NCBI GenBank assembly: GCA_022414725.1
Contig: CM039465.1
Span: 25,687,622-25,751,621, forward strand
DNA: 64,000 nucleotides
Reading direction: 5' to 3'
Origin: Microglena sp. YARC
Lineage: Eukaryota > Chlorophyta > Chlorophyceae > Chlamydomonadales > Chlamydomonadaceae
Positions within the stretch are counted from its first letter, which is position 1; each line of letters starts with the position of its first letter. Position numbers and translations under genes: made by a program. The notes under the pieces are model-generated. The model saw only the letters and a list, made by a program, of their open reading frames with translations. It was not told the origin of the DNA and ran no database searches. Positions 42,157 to 52,280 of this stretch are shown here, one piece after another.

Positions 42157-42922
42157 CTGAGAGCGTGATGTTGGTGGTTGGTAGTGTTAGTGGTGTTAAT
42201 GGTTGGTGGTTGGTGTTAATGTTGGTGGTGTTGGTGCCGCTGCTCCATCGCCTCACAGTCTCTCTGATGCAGCTCCTGAGAGCGTGATGTTGGTGGTTGG
42301 TAGTGTCAGTGGTGTTAATGGTTGGTGGTTGGTGTTAATGTTGGTGGTGTTGGTATCGTTGTTCCATCGCCTCACAGTGCCTCTGATGCAGCTCCTGAGA
42401 GCGTGTTGGGTGGGAGTTAGTGGAGGCGCGAGGGAAGCGGACCATGCGGATGCAGTGGTGGGCGAATGTGGATTCTTTGCATTCCCACTGTTCCTCTTGG
42501 ATTCGTGTTTGCCTATATGCAATCTAAATATCCACCGAAGCATGTGTCAAAATATAGAGGCATGGTGGCATGCTCACCCAAGCAGTCTCCTCAAGTACCT
42601 GCTCTGGGGGTCCAGCTTCCAGGCAGCTTCCCAGGTCAGCTTTTTGGTCTCTGGGACTTGCATACTCGTGCATCAGAGGCGCATCAGAGGCCATTGCTTG
42701 ATGCTCAGCCGCCACTGGTAGGGGGAAGCTAGCCCCCATTTACGTTAGCCCCCACTTAGGTTTAGGGGGTTCATGGTTTAGTGGTTCAGGTTTTGATTCA
42801 TCGTTTTAGGGTTAAGGTGGTTTTAAGGTTTAGGGTCACAGCAGCCACATGATCCGCGGCCCCAGTGCCTTCACCACTACTACCACCACCACAGCTCCCA
42901 CCACCAAGTAACCTCCCCCTAC
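42157..42922. repeat. Intron E11-E12: two acceptor-edge copies of E12
   Basis: Copies of the E12 5' edge with acceptor (GCTCCATCGCCTCACAGTCT ... GAGAGCGTGATG) lie at about 42238-42293 and 42358-42405, spaced 118-120 bp with GGTGTTGGTG runs. 42740-42840 has TTTAGGG-like sequence (CACTTAGGTTTAGGGGGTTC). Confidence 0.75.
42599..42714 (-). CDS. Possible exon between E11 and E12 with a phase conflict
   Basis: Acceptor CCCCTACCAG, 116 nt, donor GAGCAG|GTACTTG. The open frame AAEHQAMASDAPLMHEYA ... SCLEAGPPEQ ends in phase 0 but would need phase 1 at its start, while E11 ends in phase 0. Reading it in phase 0 meets TGA. It may be a skipped or poison exon, or an exon with a 1-nt assembly error. Confidence 0.4.
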
Positions 42923-43087
42923 CTGGGAGTGTGAAAGACGCTTGTGGAGTGACTCAATCTCTGACGTGGCAGCCTGCTCCCGTGCCACAAGCTCATTCAC
43001 GCGGGCATTCAAATGTGCCGCAGTAGCACGTGCTAACTCGGCATCATTACCCAGCCTATGCCGCTCTGCCCCATCCTTGTTCCCTTC
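42923..43087 (-). CDS. Coiled-coil gene exon E11
   Basis: Acceptor ACACCCCTGCAG, 165 nt (55 codons, phase 0-0), donor TCCCAG|GTAGGGG. Encodes EGNKDGAERHRLGNDAEL, ARATAAHLNARVNELVAR and SEIESLHKRLSHSQ, coiled coil. 43088-43255 upstream holds TGTATGTATGTAAGAA repeats. Confidence 0.88.
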
Positions 43088-43255
43088 CTGCAGGGGTGTA
43101 TGTAAGAATGTATGTATGAAAAGGAAGACAAAACCAAGCCAGGCATGATTGAAAGCCTGGACATACATATGTGCTGACATATTGCACGCATGCCCCCCCA
43201 ATGTATGTATGTATGGTTGTATGTAAGAAAAAGAATCAGTGTAAAACAAAAACTG

Positions 43256-43320
43256 CCTAAGACGGTGAGCAGCCAATTTGCTGGCTTAAGCTATGTAACC
43301 AACTTCAAGTTCAAGTGACC
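43256..43320. repeat. Interspersed repeat (family G), second copy near 4750
   Basis: CTGCCTAAGACGGTGAGCAG and following GCTGGCTTAAGCTATGTAAC match 4748-4815 closely; a weaker relative lies at about 4310-4365. Type of element not recognised. Confidence 0.6.
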
Positions 43321-43361
43321 CTCCTGCACGTGGAATCAGTATTTCTACCCGGTACCATGGT

Positions 43362-43516
43362 TAGTGTACGGCATATTATATGATGTTTACCAAGGGCGAG
43401 TATAATATGACATGATATCATACAAATTGCGTCATATGATATGGTTTATAAATGGTAACTTAAGCCTAGTCAGGCTGCAGCTATGATATCATATGATGAC
43501 ATATTGCCGTTCCAGA
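43362..43516. mobile_element. hAT-like palindromic MITE (family A) with exact TSD
   Basis: 155 bp, ends TAGTGTACGGC and GCCGTTCCAGA, flanked by ACCATGGT at 43354-43361 and 43517-43524. Interior carries ATATGATATCATATGAT palindromes and a central TTTATAAATGGTAACTT shared with other copies. No coding capacity. Confidence 0.85.
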
Positions 43517-43895
43517 ACCATGGTGCTCCTATCAATTTTGTGGGAGCAAATAGCAGCTTTATGGGCGTGGGCATGGGCATGGGCGTGGGCAAGGGCGTGG
43601 GCATGGGCATGGGCATGGGCGTGGGCATGGGCATGGGCATGGGCATGGGCGTAGGCATGGGCGTAGGCATGGGCGTAGGCATGGGCATGGGCGTGGGCAT
43701 GGGCGTGGGCATGGGCATGAGCGTGGGCATGGGCGTAGGCATGGGCATGGGCGTGGGCATGGGCGTGGGGCATGGCATGGGCATGGCGTAGGCATGGGCG
43801 TGGGCATGGGCATGGGCGTGGGCATGGGCGTGGGCATGGGCATGGGCATGGGCGTGGGCATGGTCGTGGGCATGGGCATGGGCACAACGATAACT
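43517..43895. repeat. GGGCAT/GGGCGT 6-bp minisatellite
   Basis: From about 43560 to 43880 the sequence is an alternation of GGGCAT and GGGCGT (occasionally GGGCGTA). It gives artefactual Met/Gly or His/Ala open frames on both strands. Intron DNA. Confidence 0.9.
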
Positions 43896-43944
43896 AAAAA
43901 AGACGCTAACGTAGCACCCCCAAAACATTAAGGTCCATCATTTC

Positions 43945-44140
43945 CCCCTTGAGCTATATCTAGTGGATTTGTTGAACTAAGAAGACATGGGGTCAAACCC
44001 CTACGGGTGCGCTTTAGTGTTCGCGGTTGCTGTCAACCCCCATGGCAGCTTTGTCCAGGTAAAGTAGCAGCCCCTTCTCTACCGCCGCTAGACTGGGCTC
44101 CCTTAGCACCATGCCCCATCAGGCGTTCTCATTATATAGT
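43945..44140 (+). mobile_element. tRNA-derived SINE copy
   Basis: 5' part resembles a tRNA: CTAGTGGATT near the A-box position and GGGGTCAAACCCC as a T-arm. The body (TTTAGTGTTCGCGGTTGCTG, CCATGGCAGCTTTGTCCAGG) and the 3' tail (GGGCTCCCTTAGCACCATGC, then CAGGCGTTCTCATTAT) recur at four other sites in this window. Inserted in intron E10-E11. Confidence 0.65.
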
Positions 44141-44299
44141 GGATGTATTGCACCTTCAGAAGGCAAAACTGAGTGCTTCTCAATTTAGAGGGAGCTGGAC
44201 AAGTCGGGTTAGGAGAATTGTGAGTGTGCGGGAGGAGAATAATAATGAGAGTGTAGAGGGCGTCGTGGAAGAAGCAAGGAAGTAGATGCTCCAACTCAC

Positions 44300-44406
44300 C
44301 TGCCCCTCCGCCAAGCACTTGTGAACCGCGCACTGAGTCTCCAGCATCGCCACCTTCTCCTGTAGCATGCTAATCTGAGACTCCCTGCCAGCCATCTGCC
44401 TCTGAG
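44300..44406 (-). pseudogene. Second duplicate of the E10 3' half, 1-nt deletion
   Basis: Same acceptor and donor context as the copy at 44476-44583 but 107 nt long: one C is missing just after the acceptor (CTCAGAGGCAG for CTCCAGAGACAG). Inclusion with this acceptor would shift the frame. The rest remains open (AGRESQISMLQEKVAMLETQ). Confidence 0.65.
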
Positions 44407-44475
44407 CTTAGAGGAGAATAATGAGAGGGTAGAGGGCGTCGTGGAAGAAGCAAGGAAGTAGATGCTCCAACTCAC

Positions 44476-44583
44476 CTGACCCTCCGCCAAGCACTTGTGA
44501 ACCGCACACTGAGTCTCCAGCATCGCCACCTTCTCCTGTAGCATGCTAATCTGAGACTCCCTGTCAGCCATCTGTCTCTGGAG
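44476..44583 (-). CDS. In-frame duplicate of the E10 3' half (possible extra exon)
   Basis: Exactly 108 nt (36 codons) from acceptor TCTCCTCTAAG to donor CAG|GTGAGTTG, no stop, phase 0-0. Encodes LQRQMADRESQISMLQEK and then VAMLETQCAVHKCLAEGQ, differing from E10 by a few substitutions. It could be spliced in or skipped without changing frame, adding about 5 heptads. Whether it is used cannot be told from sequence. Confidence 0.6.
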
Positions 44584-44655
44584 CTTAGAGGAGAATAATG
44601 ATGAGAGGGTAGAGGGCGTCGTGGAAGAAGCAAGGAAGTAGATGATTCAACTCAC

Positions 44656-44911
44656 CTGACCCTCTGCCAAGCACTTGTGAACCGCACACTGAGTCTCCAG
44701 CATCGCCACCTTCTCCTGTAGCATGCCAATCTGAAACTCTCTGTCAGCCATCTGTCTCTGGAGCTCACGTACCAACCCTGCTGGTGTATGTGAACTGTCC
44801 TTGACACCACCAAGGCGCTCCCGTGCGCTGCTGACCGACTGTTCTGATCGCAGCTCAGCCAGCTCACGCTCGCGCTCTGCTAGCAAGTGGGTCAGTCTGT
44901 CTCGCTCAACC
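44656..44911 (-). CDS. Coiled-coil gene exon E10
   Basis: Acceptor TACCGCAG, 256 nt, donor GGTCAG|GTGAGTTG; phase 2 in, phase 0 out. Encodes VERDRLTHLLAERERELAEL, a Gly/Ser-containing break (GGVKDSSHTPAG), then LVRELQRQMADREFQIGM and EKVAMLETQCAVHKCLAE. The second coiled coil is the unit duplicated downstream as extra exon copies. Confidence 0.9.
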
Positions 44912-45929
44912 CTGCGGTATGGTATGGTATGTATGATGGTTGATAGTTGGCGGTTGGTGGTGTTGGTAGTTGGTGGTTGTTGTTAGTGTTAGTGGTATTA
45001 GCAGAGGCGGTGTTTGGTAGTTTTAGTGGTTGGTGGTTGATGTTGTTGGTGGTGGTGTGGTGACCTACTGTTCTGATCGCAGCTCAGCTAGCTCACGCTC
45101 ACGCTCTGCTAGCAAGTGGGTCAGTCTGTCCCGCTCAACCCTGCGCAAAGATGGTATGGTATGGTATGGTATGGTATGGTATGGTATGGTATGGTATGGT
45201 ATGGTATGTATGTATGCTGGTTGGTGGTTGGTGGTGTTGGTGGAGGTGGTGGTTGGTAGTGTTGGTGGTGTTGATGGATGGTGGTGTTGGTGGTATTAGT
45301 AGAGGTGGTGGTTGGTAGTGTTGGTGGTGTTGGTGGTTGGTGGTATGATATGGTCTGTATGGTCTGTATGGTCTGTATGGTATATTATGTATGGCATGTA
45401 TGGTATTTATGGTATAGCATGTATGTTATGTATGGTATATGCGGCATAGCGAACGCTAGCACACCTGGTTCTGTATCATTCTGTTGGTCTCAGATAGCCT
45501 AAAACCTCCCAACCTTCCTTGTCCTGCTGCCTCTACCCATTACCCACCACCTTTCCATCACACCCGCATCCACTTCCAATGCTTCTGACGCCCTGGAATT
45601 TTGAAGACTTAACTCTCTTATTTCCTCCATTGCGCCCACTACCTGCTCATTATTCTCATAGAAGCTGTCCACCCACACATCCACAATTCTCATAACCCGA
45701 CATATCCTGCTCCCTCTACATTGAGAAGCACACAGCACACCTTCCCATGATGCTCGCATCCCCTCACACAGCTTCCAAGGCCCTGAACTATTGCAGCTTT
45801 TGCTTCCTTGTTTCCTCCACTGCCACTCTAGCTGTTAATTATTCTCCACTCAGAAATGCACCCGCACAACCACAATTCTCCCGGCCCAAATTGTCCTGCT
45901 CCCTCTAAATTAAGAAGCAAGCAGCGCAC
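44912..45929. repeat. Intron E9-E10: decayed edge copies and TATGG repeats
   Basis: Two diverged copies of the E9 3' edge lie at about 45500-45660 and 45715-45870 and have lost the donor GT. One copy of the E10 5' edge lies at 45062-45146. Between them are GGTGTTGGTGG runs and a (GGTAT)n tract at 45152-45210. Confidence 0.75.
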
Positions 45930-46186
45930 CTTTCCATGATGCTTGCATCCCCTCCCACAGCTTCCAAGGCCCTGAAATCTTGCAGCTTTTGCTTCCTTGC
46001 TTCCTCCACTGCACCCTCCAGCTGTTCATTCTTCTCTTCCAAGGTTCGCACCCGCACACGTAACTCAGCGCAGGCGGCTTCGCTGACTGCCGCGGCCCGG
46101 TGTGCATTTGAATTAACAGAGACGTCAGGGGCTTTGGTTCCTGACCCCTTCGACCGAGCCTCTAAGATCTTGGTCAAGTCGTCAAC
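45930..46186 (-). CDS. Coiled-coil gene exon E9
   Basis: Acceptor CAACCCGCAG, 257 nt, donor GGAAAG|GTGCGC; phase 0 in, phase 2 out. Encodes VDDLTKILEARSKGSGTK, then AELRVRVRTLEEKNEQLE and GAVEEARKQKLQDFRALE. The leftover AG joins the leading G of E10 as Arg, giving SIMERVERDRLTHLL across the junction. Confidence 0.9.
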
Positions 46187-48024
46187 CTGCGGGTTGAGAG
46201 GAGAGGGAAGGAGGGTGGAGGGGGGGGGGGGGGGGGGGGGGGGGTCAATAGCTTTTATGTGTTGGCAGTTGTCTGAGTCTATGCTGCTTGGTGAGCATTC
46301 AAATTAACAGTGGCGTGAGGGGCTTTGGAGCCCGACCCCTTGCGCCCAACCTCCAGGATCTTGGTCAAGTTGTCAACCTGCGGGGTGGAGAGGAGAGGGT
46401 TTGGAGGGAGCAGGGGGGGGGGGGGGCAAGGGGGTGGAGGGGTGAGGGGGGGGGGGGGGGGGGGGGGGATTTTGGGGGCATTCAAATCAACAGTGACGTC
46501 AGGCGCTTTGGAGCCCGACCCCTTGCGCCAAGCCTCTAGGATCTTGGTCAAGTTGTCAACCTGCGGGGTGGAGAGGAAAGGGTTTGGAGGGGGCAGGGGG
46601 GGGGGGGGGGGGGGGCAAGGGGGGTGAGGGGGGAGGGGGGGGGTGAGGGGTGAGGGGAGGGGGGGGAGGGGGGGGATAGCTTTTATGTGTTGGCAATTGT
46701 CTGAGTCTATGCAGCTTGGGGCATTCGAATTGACAAAGACGTCAGGGACTTTGGTGTCTGACCCCTTGCGCCAAGCCTCTAGGACCTTGGTCAACTTGTC
46801 AACCTGCGGGTGGTGGTGATTAAAGGGTAGGGGTGGCTGGCTGGCTGGGTGGGTGGGTGGGTGAGTAAGGGGTACGGGGTAAGGGTGGGTGGGTGGGTAG
46901 GGGTCCTATTGATGTGGTGGCTGTTGCCTGAGTTTATGAAACCGGCTTGGTTTGGATGAGGAATTGGGTTGGGTTGGATGTGGGGGTGGGTTGGGTCACC
47001 TGTCTCTGCATTGCTGCCAACTCTGCTGTTGGTTTGGTTTGTTTTGGTTTGGGTTGATTTCGGTTGGGTTAGATGTGGTGTTGGATGTGGGGTTAGGTTG
47101 GGTCAGCTGTCTCTGCAGTGCTGCCACCTCTGCAGCATGTCCAGACATCAATGTCTGCACACGCTTCGTATGCTGAGCATCACACTTACGCTTCACCCAC
47201 CTGCTCACCTGCCACCTGCAACATGCCACCTCTGCCAACCTATCCCACCTGCCACCTCTGCCCACCTGTCTCTGCAATGCCGCCACCCCAGCCGCATGTC
47301 CTGTCAGCAGCGTCTGCACACGCTCCGTATGCTGAGCATCACTCTTACGCTTCTCCCACCTGCTCACCTGTCTCTGCAGTGCTGCCACCTCTGCCGCATG
47401 TCCAGACATCAGTGTCTGCACACGCTTCGTATGCTGAGCATCACACTTACGCTTCACCCACCTGCCCACCTGCCACCTCTACCCACCTGTCTCTGCAGTG
47501 CTGCCACCTCTGCCCACCTGCCCCAACATCAGCGACTGCACGCGCTTTGTATGCTGAGCATCACACTTGCCCTCCTCCCACCTGCCCACCTCCCACCTGC
47601 CACATGCCACCTCTGCCCACCCATCCCACCTGCTCACCTGCTACCTGCCCACCTCCCACCTGCTACCTCTGCCCACCTGACTCTGCAGTGCTGCCACCTC
47701 AGCCGCATGTCCTGTCACCAGCGTCTGTACGTGCTTTGTATGCTGAGCATCACACTTGCCCTCCTCCCACCTGCCAAATGCCACCTCTGCCCACCCATCC
47801 CACCTGCTCACCTGCTACCTGCCCACCTCCCACCTGCTACCTCTGCCCACCTGACTCTGCAGTGCTGCCACCTCAGCCGCATGTCCTGTCACCAGCGTCT
47901 GTACGTGCTTTGTATGCTGAGCATCACACTTGCCCTCCTCCCACCTGCCCACCTCCCACCTGCCACATGCCACCTCTGCCCATCTATCCCACCTGCCTTA
48001 TTCCCACCTGCCACCTCTGCCCAC
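46187..48024. repeat. Intron E8-E9: seven donor-edge copies and three acceptor-edge copies
   Basis: 46990-47960: about seven copies (90-190 bp spacing) of the E8 3' edge, each encoding DAQHTKRVQTLMSGHAAE or a close variant and followed by CAG|GT. 46290-46805: three copies of the E9 5' edge with acceptor (VDNLTKILEAWRKGSGSK), spaced about 190 bp and separated by G runs (46221-46243, 46451-46468, 46597-46615). Confidence 0.85.
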
Positions 48025-48327
48025 CTGTCTCTGCAGTGCTGCCACCTCCACCGCATGTCCCGACATCAGCGTCTGCACGCGCTTCGAATGCTGAGCATCA
48101 CTCTTGCGCTTCACTATTTCTAGCTCCGCTACCTTTCCTTCCGCACTCTGTAGCTTATCCATCAAGTCAGCTGCCTCCTCTTGCAGCATGGTCACCTCCT
48201 GGGAACGCTTGCGCAGCTGCTTCGTGACGTCGAGTATGTTGTCGTGGGCTCGGCCGGCACGGTCCTCGGCGGATGCTACAGCTGCAGAGGACGTCTTGTG
48301 CTGGATGAGCTCAGACTCCAGGGAGGC
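48025..48327 (-). CDS. Coiled-coil gene exon E8
   Basis: Acceptor CTACTGCTTCAG, 303 nt (101 codons, phase 0-0), donor AGACAG|GTGGGC. Encodes ASLESELIQHKTSSAAVA, RAHDNILDVTKQLRKRSQ, EVTMLQEEAADLMDKLQS and a C-terminal KRKSDAQHSKRVQTLMSG segment. Continuous coiled coil. The last 30 residues are the unit of a seven-copy donor-edge array. Confidence 0.9.
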
Positions 48328-49345
48328 CTGAAGCAGTAGGGGGGGGGATTGGGAAGGGGGGGGGGGGGGGGGGGGGGGGCAACCGCTGCAGAGGATGTCC
48401 TGTGCTGGATGAGCTCGGACTCCAGGGAGGCCTGAAGCAGTAGGGGTAAGGATGGGGAAGGGGGTGAAGGGGTGGTTTGGTGGGGGGAGGCAATAACTAA
48501 AGCAGAAGTCTTGTGCTGGATGAGCTTGGATTTCTGAAATGCTTGGAGCAGTGGGGGTTGGGGATGGGTGAGGGGGTGGGTGGGTGGGTGGGTTGGAGAG
48601 TTGGTGGGGGGAGTCAACAACTGCAGAGGACATCTTGTGCTGGTTCAGCTCAGACTCCAGGGAGGCCTGAAGCAGTAGGGTGGGGATAAGGAAAGGGGTG
48701 GGTGGGTGGTTAGGGTGGGGGTGGGGGTGGATGGGTTGGGTGGGGGTGGGGGTCAGAAGGAAAGTGACTAGGAGTGACGAAAAATCAACACAATCAGTTT
48801 AAATAGGGCTGGAACGAAGCAAAACATAGAGCGCATGACTAACCAGTGTTGACGCCCATTTTCTTCACTCCTCATCCAATGATAGAGATTGTTTTGGGGG
48901 TGGATGGGTGGGGTGGGGGTCAAGGTCAGAGGGAAAGTGACTAGAGTGACAACAAATCAACTTAATCAGTTTAAAAAGGGTTGGAACATAGCAAAACATC
49001 GTGTGCATGACTAACCAGTAGGGAACGGTAATATGATATCATATGATGCCGGCAGTCTTACTAGGCCAAAGTCACTATTTATATACAATATCATATGATG
49101 CAATTTGTATGATATCATATGATATCATACTCGCTTTCGCTCAAAATCATATGGTATGCCGGTCCCTACTAACCAGTGTTGACGCCCATTTCCTTTGCAC
49201 TTCATCCATGGATTGAGATTGTTTTGGGGGATGTATGGGTGGGTGGGGTGGGGGTCAGAGGGAAAGTGACTAGGAGTGACTGAAAATCAATACAATCAGT
49301 TTTAAAAGGGTTGGAACGAAGAAAAACAGAGTGCGCATGACTAAC
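48328..49345. repeat. Intron E7-E8: two donor-edge copies, three acceptor-edge copies
   Basis: E7 3' edge with CTAACCAG (donor GTTAG) recurs at about 48840-48880 and 49169-49215. E8 5' edge with acceptor (GAGCTCGGACTCCAGGGAGG) recurs at about 48400-48435, 48510-48545 and 48630-48670, separated by G-rich runs including more than 20 G at 48357-48379. The MITE at 49019-49168 sits within a donor-edge copy. Confidence 0.82.
49019..49168. mobile_element. hAT-like palindromic MITE (family A) with 8-bp TSD
   Basis: Ends TAGGGAACGG and CCGGTCCCTA are inverted repeats. Flanks CTAACCAG (49011-49018 and 49169-49176) are an exact 8-bp target duplication, the length made by hAT transposases. The 150-bp interior is AT-rich with repeated ATCATATGAT palindromes and no ORF. 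The duplicated target is the decoy splice donor itself. Confidence 0.85.
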
Positions 49346-49507
49346 CAGTGTTGACGCCCATTTCCTTCGCTCCTCATCCATGCCTGCATGTGTCTCATCC
49401 TGCCGTTCAAGCAAGGTGACCACGTGAATCTCGGCGTGCTCCAAGCGCTCCGTGATCTCCTTGTGCTGATTTTCAAGAGACTTGAACTGGCGCTCAAAGT
49501 TTGCAGC
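49346..49507 (-). CDS. Coiled-coil gene exon E7
   Basis: Acceptor CCCTATTGTGCAG, 162 nt (54 codons, phase 0-0), donor ACACTG|GTTAGTC. Encodes AANFERQFKSLENQHKEI, TERLEHAEIHVVTLLERQ and GMDEERRKWASTL: clear coiled coil. Two copies of the donor edge follow in the next intron, one broken by a MITE. Confidence 0.9.
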
Positions 49508-52145
49508 CTGCACAATAGGGAATAGGTTGGTTGAGGTGGGTGTGCTGGTTCGTCTCCTTCTGCTGCTTTCAAGTTACTTGGACTGGCCTTCACAGTTTGC
49601 AGCCTCTAGGTGGGGGCATTGGGTGAGGTGGGTGTGCTGGTATGCCGCCTTCTGCTGCTTTTCAACTGACTCGGACTGTTGCTCAAAGTTTGCAGCCTGC
49701 AAGATAGGGAATAGGTTGGTTGAGGTGGGTGTGCTGGTTCATCTCCTTCTGCTGCTTTGAAGTGACTGGGCTTCAAAGTTTGCAGCCTCTAGGTGGGGGC
49801 ATTGGGTGAGGTTGGAGGCGGGAGGAGCTTGTGAGGCAACAACATTCGTTGCAGGTAGGTTGTTTGCGGTGGGTGTGCAGGTTTGCATCCTTCTGCTGAT
49901 TTCAACTGACTTGAACTGGCCTTCAAAGTTTGCAGCCTCTAGGTGGGGGCGTTGGGCGAGGTTGGAGGAGGTGGGAGGAGCTTGTGAGGAAACAAAATTC
50001 ATTGCGGGTAGGTTGGTTGAGGTGGGTGTGCAGGTATGTCTTCTTCTGCTGCTTTTCAAGTGATTTGGACTGGCCTTCAAAGTTTGCAGCCTCTAGGTGG
50101 GGGCGTTGGGCGAGTTTGGAGGAGGCGGGAGGAGCTTGTGAGGAAACAACATTCATTGCGGGTAGGTTGGTTGAGGTGGGTGTGCAGGTATGTCTTCTTC
50201 TGCTGCTTTTCAAGTGATTTGGATTGGCCTTCAAAGTTTGCAGCCTCTAGGTGGGGGCATTGGGCGAGTTTGGAGGAGGCGGGAGGAGCTTGTGAGGAAA
50301 CAACATTCATTGCGGGTAGGTTGGTTGAGGTGGGTGTGCAGGTATGTCTTCTTCTGCTGCTTTTCAAGTGATTTGGACTGGCCTTCAAAGTTTGCAGCCT
50401 CTAGGTGGGGGCATTGGGCGAGGTTGGAGGAGGCGGGAGGAGCTTGTGAGGAAACAACATTCATTGCGGGTAGGTTGGTTGAGGTGGGTGTGCAGGTATG
50501 TCTTCTTCTGCTGCTTTTCAAGTGATTTGGACTGGCCTTCAAAGTTTGCAGCCTCTAGGTGGGGGCATTGGGCGAGTTTGGAGGAGGCGGGAGGAGCTTG
50601 TGAGGAAACAACATTCGTTGCGGGTAGGTTGGTTGAGGTGGGTGTGCTGGTATGTCTCCTTCTCCTGCTTTGAAGTGACTTGAACTGGCCTTCAAATTGT
50701 GCAGCCTCTAGGTTGGGGAATTGGGTGAGGTTGGAGGCGAGAGGAGCTTGTGAGGAAACAACATTCCTGGCGGGTAGGTTGGTTGAGGTGGGTGTGCAGG
50801 TATGTCTTCTTCTGCTGCTTTTCAAGTGACTTGGACTGGCGCTCTAAGTTTGCAGCCTGCAAGATAGGGAATAGGTTGGTTGAGGTGGGTGTGCTGGTTC
50901 GTCTCCTTCTGCTGCTTTTCAAAAGACTTAGACTGGCCTTCAAAGTTAGCCACTTCTAGGTGGGGGAATTGGGTGAGGTTGGTCACAACGCGCTTCGATC
51001 TTTCATGGAACGGATGGCCAACAGTCGCCTTGGCTTCTGCTGCCTTGAAGGCTGTGTCTTTGGATGGGTGAGGTGGGTGTTATGATTATTATGTTATTCT
51101 TCATTCAATAATATTAACTAACTTAGCCTTTCCCTAGTCATGCTTGAAAACCTACTTCGCTTCTAAACCTACCCATCACTTGCTTTAACCCCTGCTGCCT
51201 TGAGGGCTGTGTCCTTGGACAGGAGCATCTCAAGCATTCCATACCACACCACACCTCACAAACCACACAGATGGGGAACAGTCACCTTTGCTTCTGCTGC
51301 CTTGAGGGCTGTGTCCTTGGACATGAGCATCTCAAGCACTCCACTCCACACACCACACCACACAGATGGGGAACAGTCACCTTCGCTTCTGCTGCCTTGA
51401 GGGCTGTGTCCTTGGACATGAGCATCTCAAGCACTCCACTCCACACACCACACCACACAGATGGGGAACAGTCACCTTCGCTTCTGCTGCCTTGAGGGCT
51501 GTGTCTTTGGACATGAGCATCTCAAGCACTCCACTCCACACACCACACCACACAGATGGGGAACAGTCACCTTCGCTTCTGCTGCCTTGAGGGCTGTGTC
51601 CTTGGACATGAGCATCTCAAGCACTCCACTCCACACACCAAACCACACAGATGGGGAACAGTCACCTTCGCTTCTGCTGCCTTGAGGGCTGTGTCCTTGG
51701 ACATGAGCATCTCAAGCACTCCACTCCACACACCACACCACACAGATGGGGAACAGTCACCTTCGCTTCTGCTGCCTTGAGGGCTGTGTCCTTGGACATG
51801 AGCATCTCAAGCACTCCACTCCACACACCACACCACACAGATGGGGAACAGTCACCTTCGCTTCTGCTGCCTTGAGGGCTGTGTCCTTGGACATGAGCAT
51901 CTCAAGCACTCCACTCCACACACCACACCACACAGATGGGGAACAGTCACCTTCGCTTCTGCTGCCTTGAGGGCTGTGTCCTTGGACATGAGCATCTCAA
52001 GCACTCCACTCCACACACCACACCACACAGATGGGGAACAGTCACCTTCGCTTCTGCTGCCTTGAGGGCTGTATCCTTGGACATGAGCATCTCAAGCACT
52101 CCACACCACACACCACACCACACCACAAAGATGGGGAACAGTCAC
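49508..52145. repeat. Intron E6-E7: 95-bp donor-edge array and 154-bp acceptor-edge array
   Basis: 51271-52145: nine near-identical 95-bp units plus the slightly longer last one, each carrying the 3' half of E6 (EMLMSKDTALKAAEAK) and its donor AAG|GTGACTG. Degenerate copies extend to about 51010. 49560-50950: about nine units, five of exactly 154 bp (49934, 50088, 50242, 50396, 50550), each carrying the E7 5' edge (AANFEGQSKSLEKQQ) with the acceptor GCAG. 51075-51190 between the arrays is unique AT-rich sequence. Confidence 0.92.
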
Positions 52146-52280
52146 CTTAGCTTCTACTGCCTTGAGGGCTGTGTCCTTGGACAGGAGCATCTCAAGTGCA
52201 CGCCTGTTGCGCTCCTCCTGAGAGGCCTGCTCTTGCTGGACGGCCGTGGCCATAACACGCCCCACATCAGGATGGCGCGC
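52146..52280 (-). CDS. Coiled-coil gene exon E6
   Basis: Acceptor CCGTTGCAG, 135 nt (45 codons, phase 0-0), donor GCTAAG|GTGACTG. Encodes ARHPDVGRVMATAVQQEQ, ASQEERNRRALEMLLS, KDTALKAVEAK: strong coiled coil. Its 3' half with donor is repeated in 95-bp units downstream, and its 5' half in decayed copies upstream (52560, 52800, 52890, 52990). Confidence 0.9.

Noticed and set aside
43470..43928. Met-Pro, His-Ala and Gly-Met repeat proteins on both strands
   Set aside because: All come from the GGGCAT/GGGCGT hexamer; no codon bias or flanking gene structure.
51271..52145. CRISPR-like regular array
   Set aside because: Units are repeated end to end with no unique spacers and contain an exon half; no cas genes; eukaryotic context.
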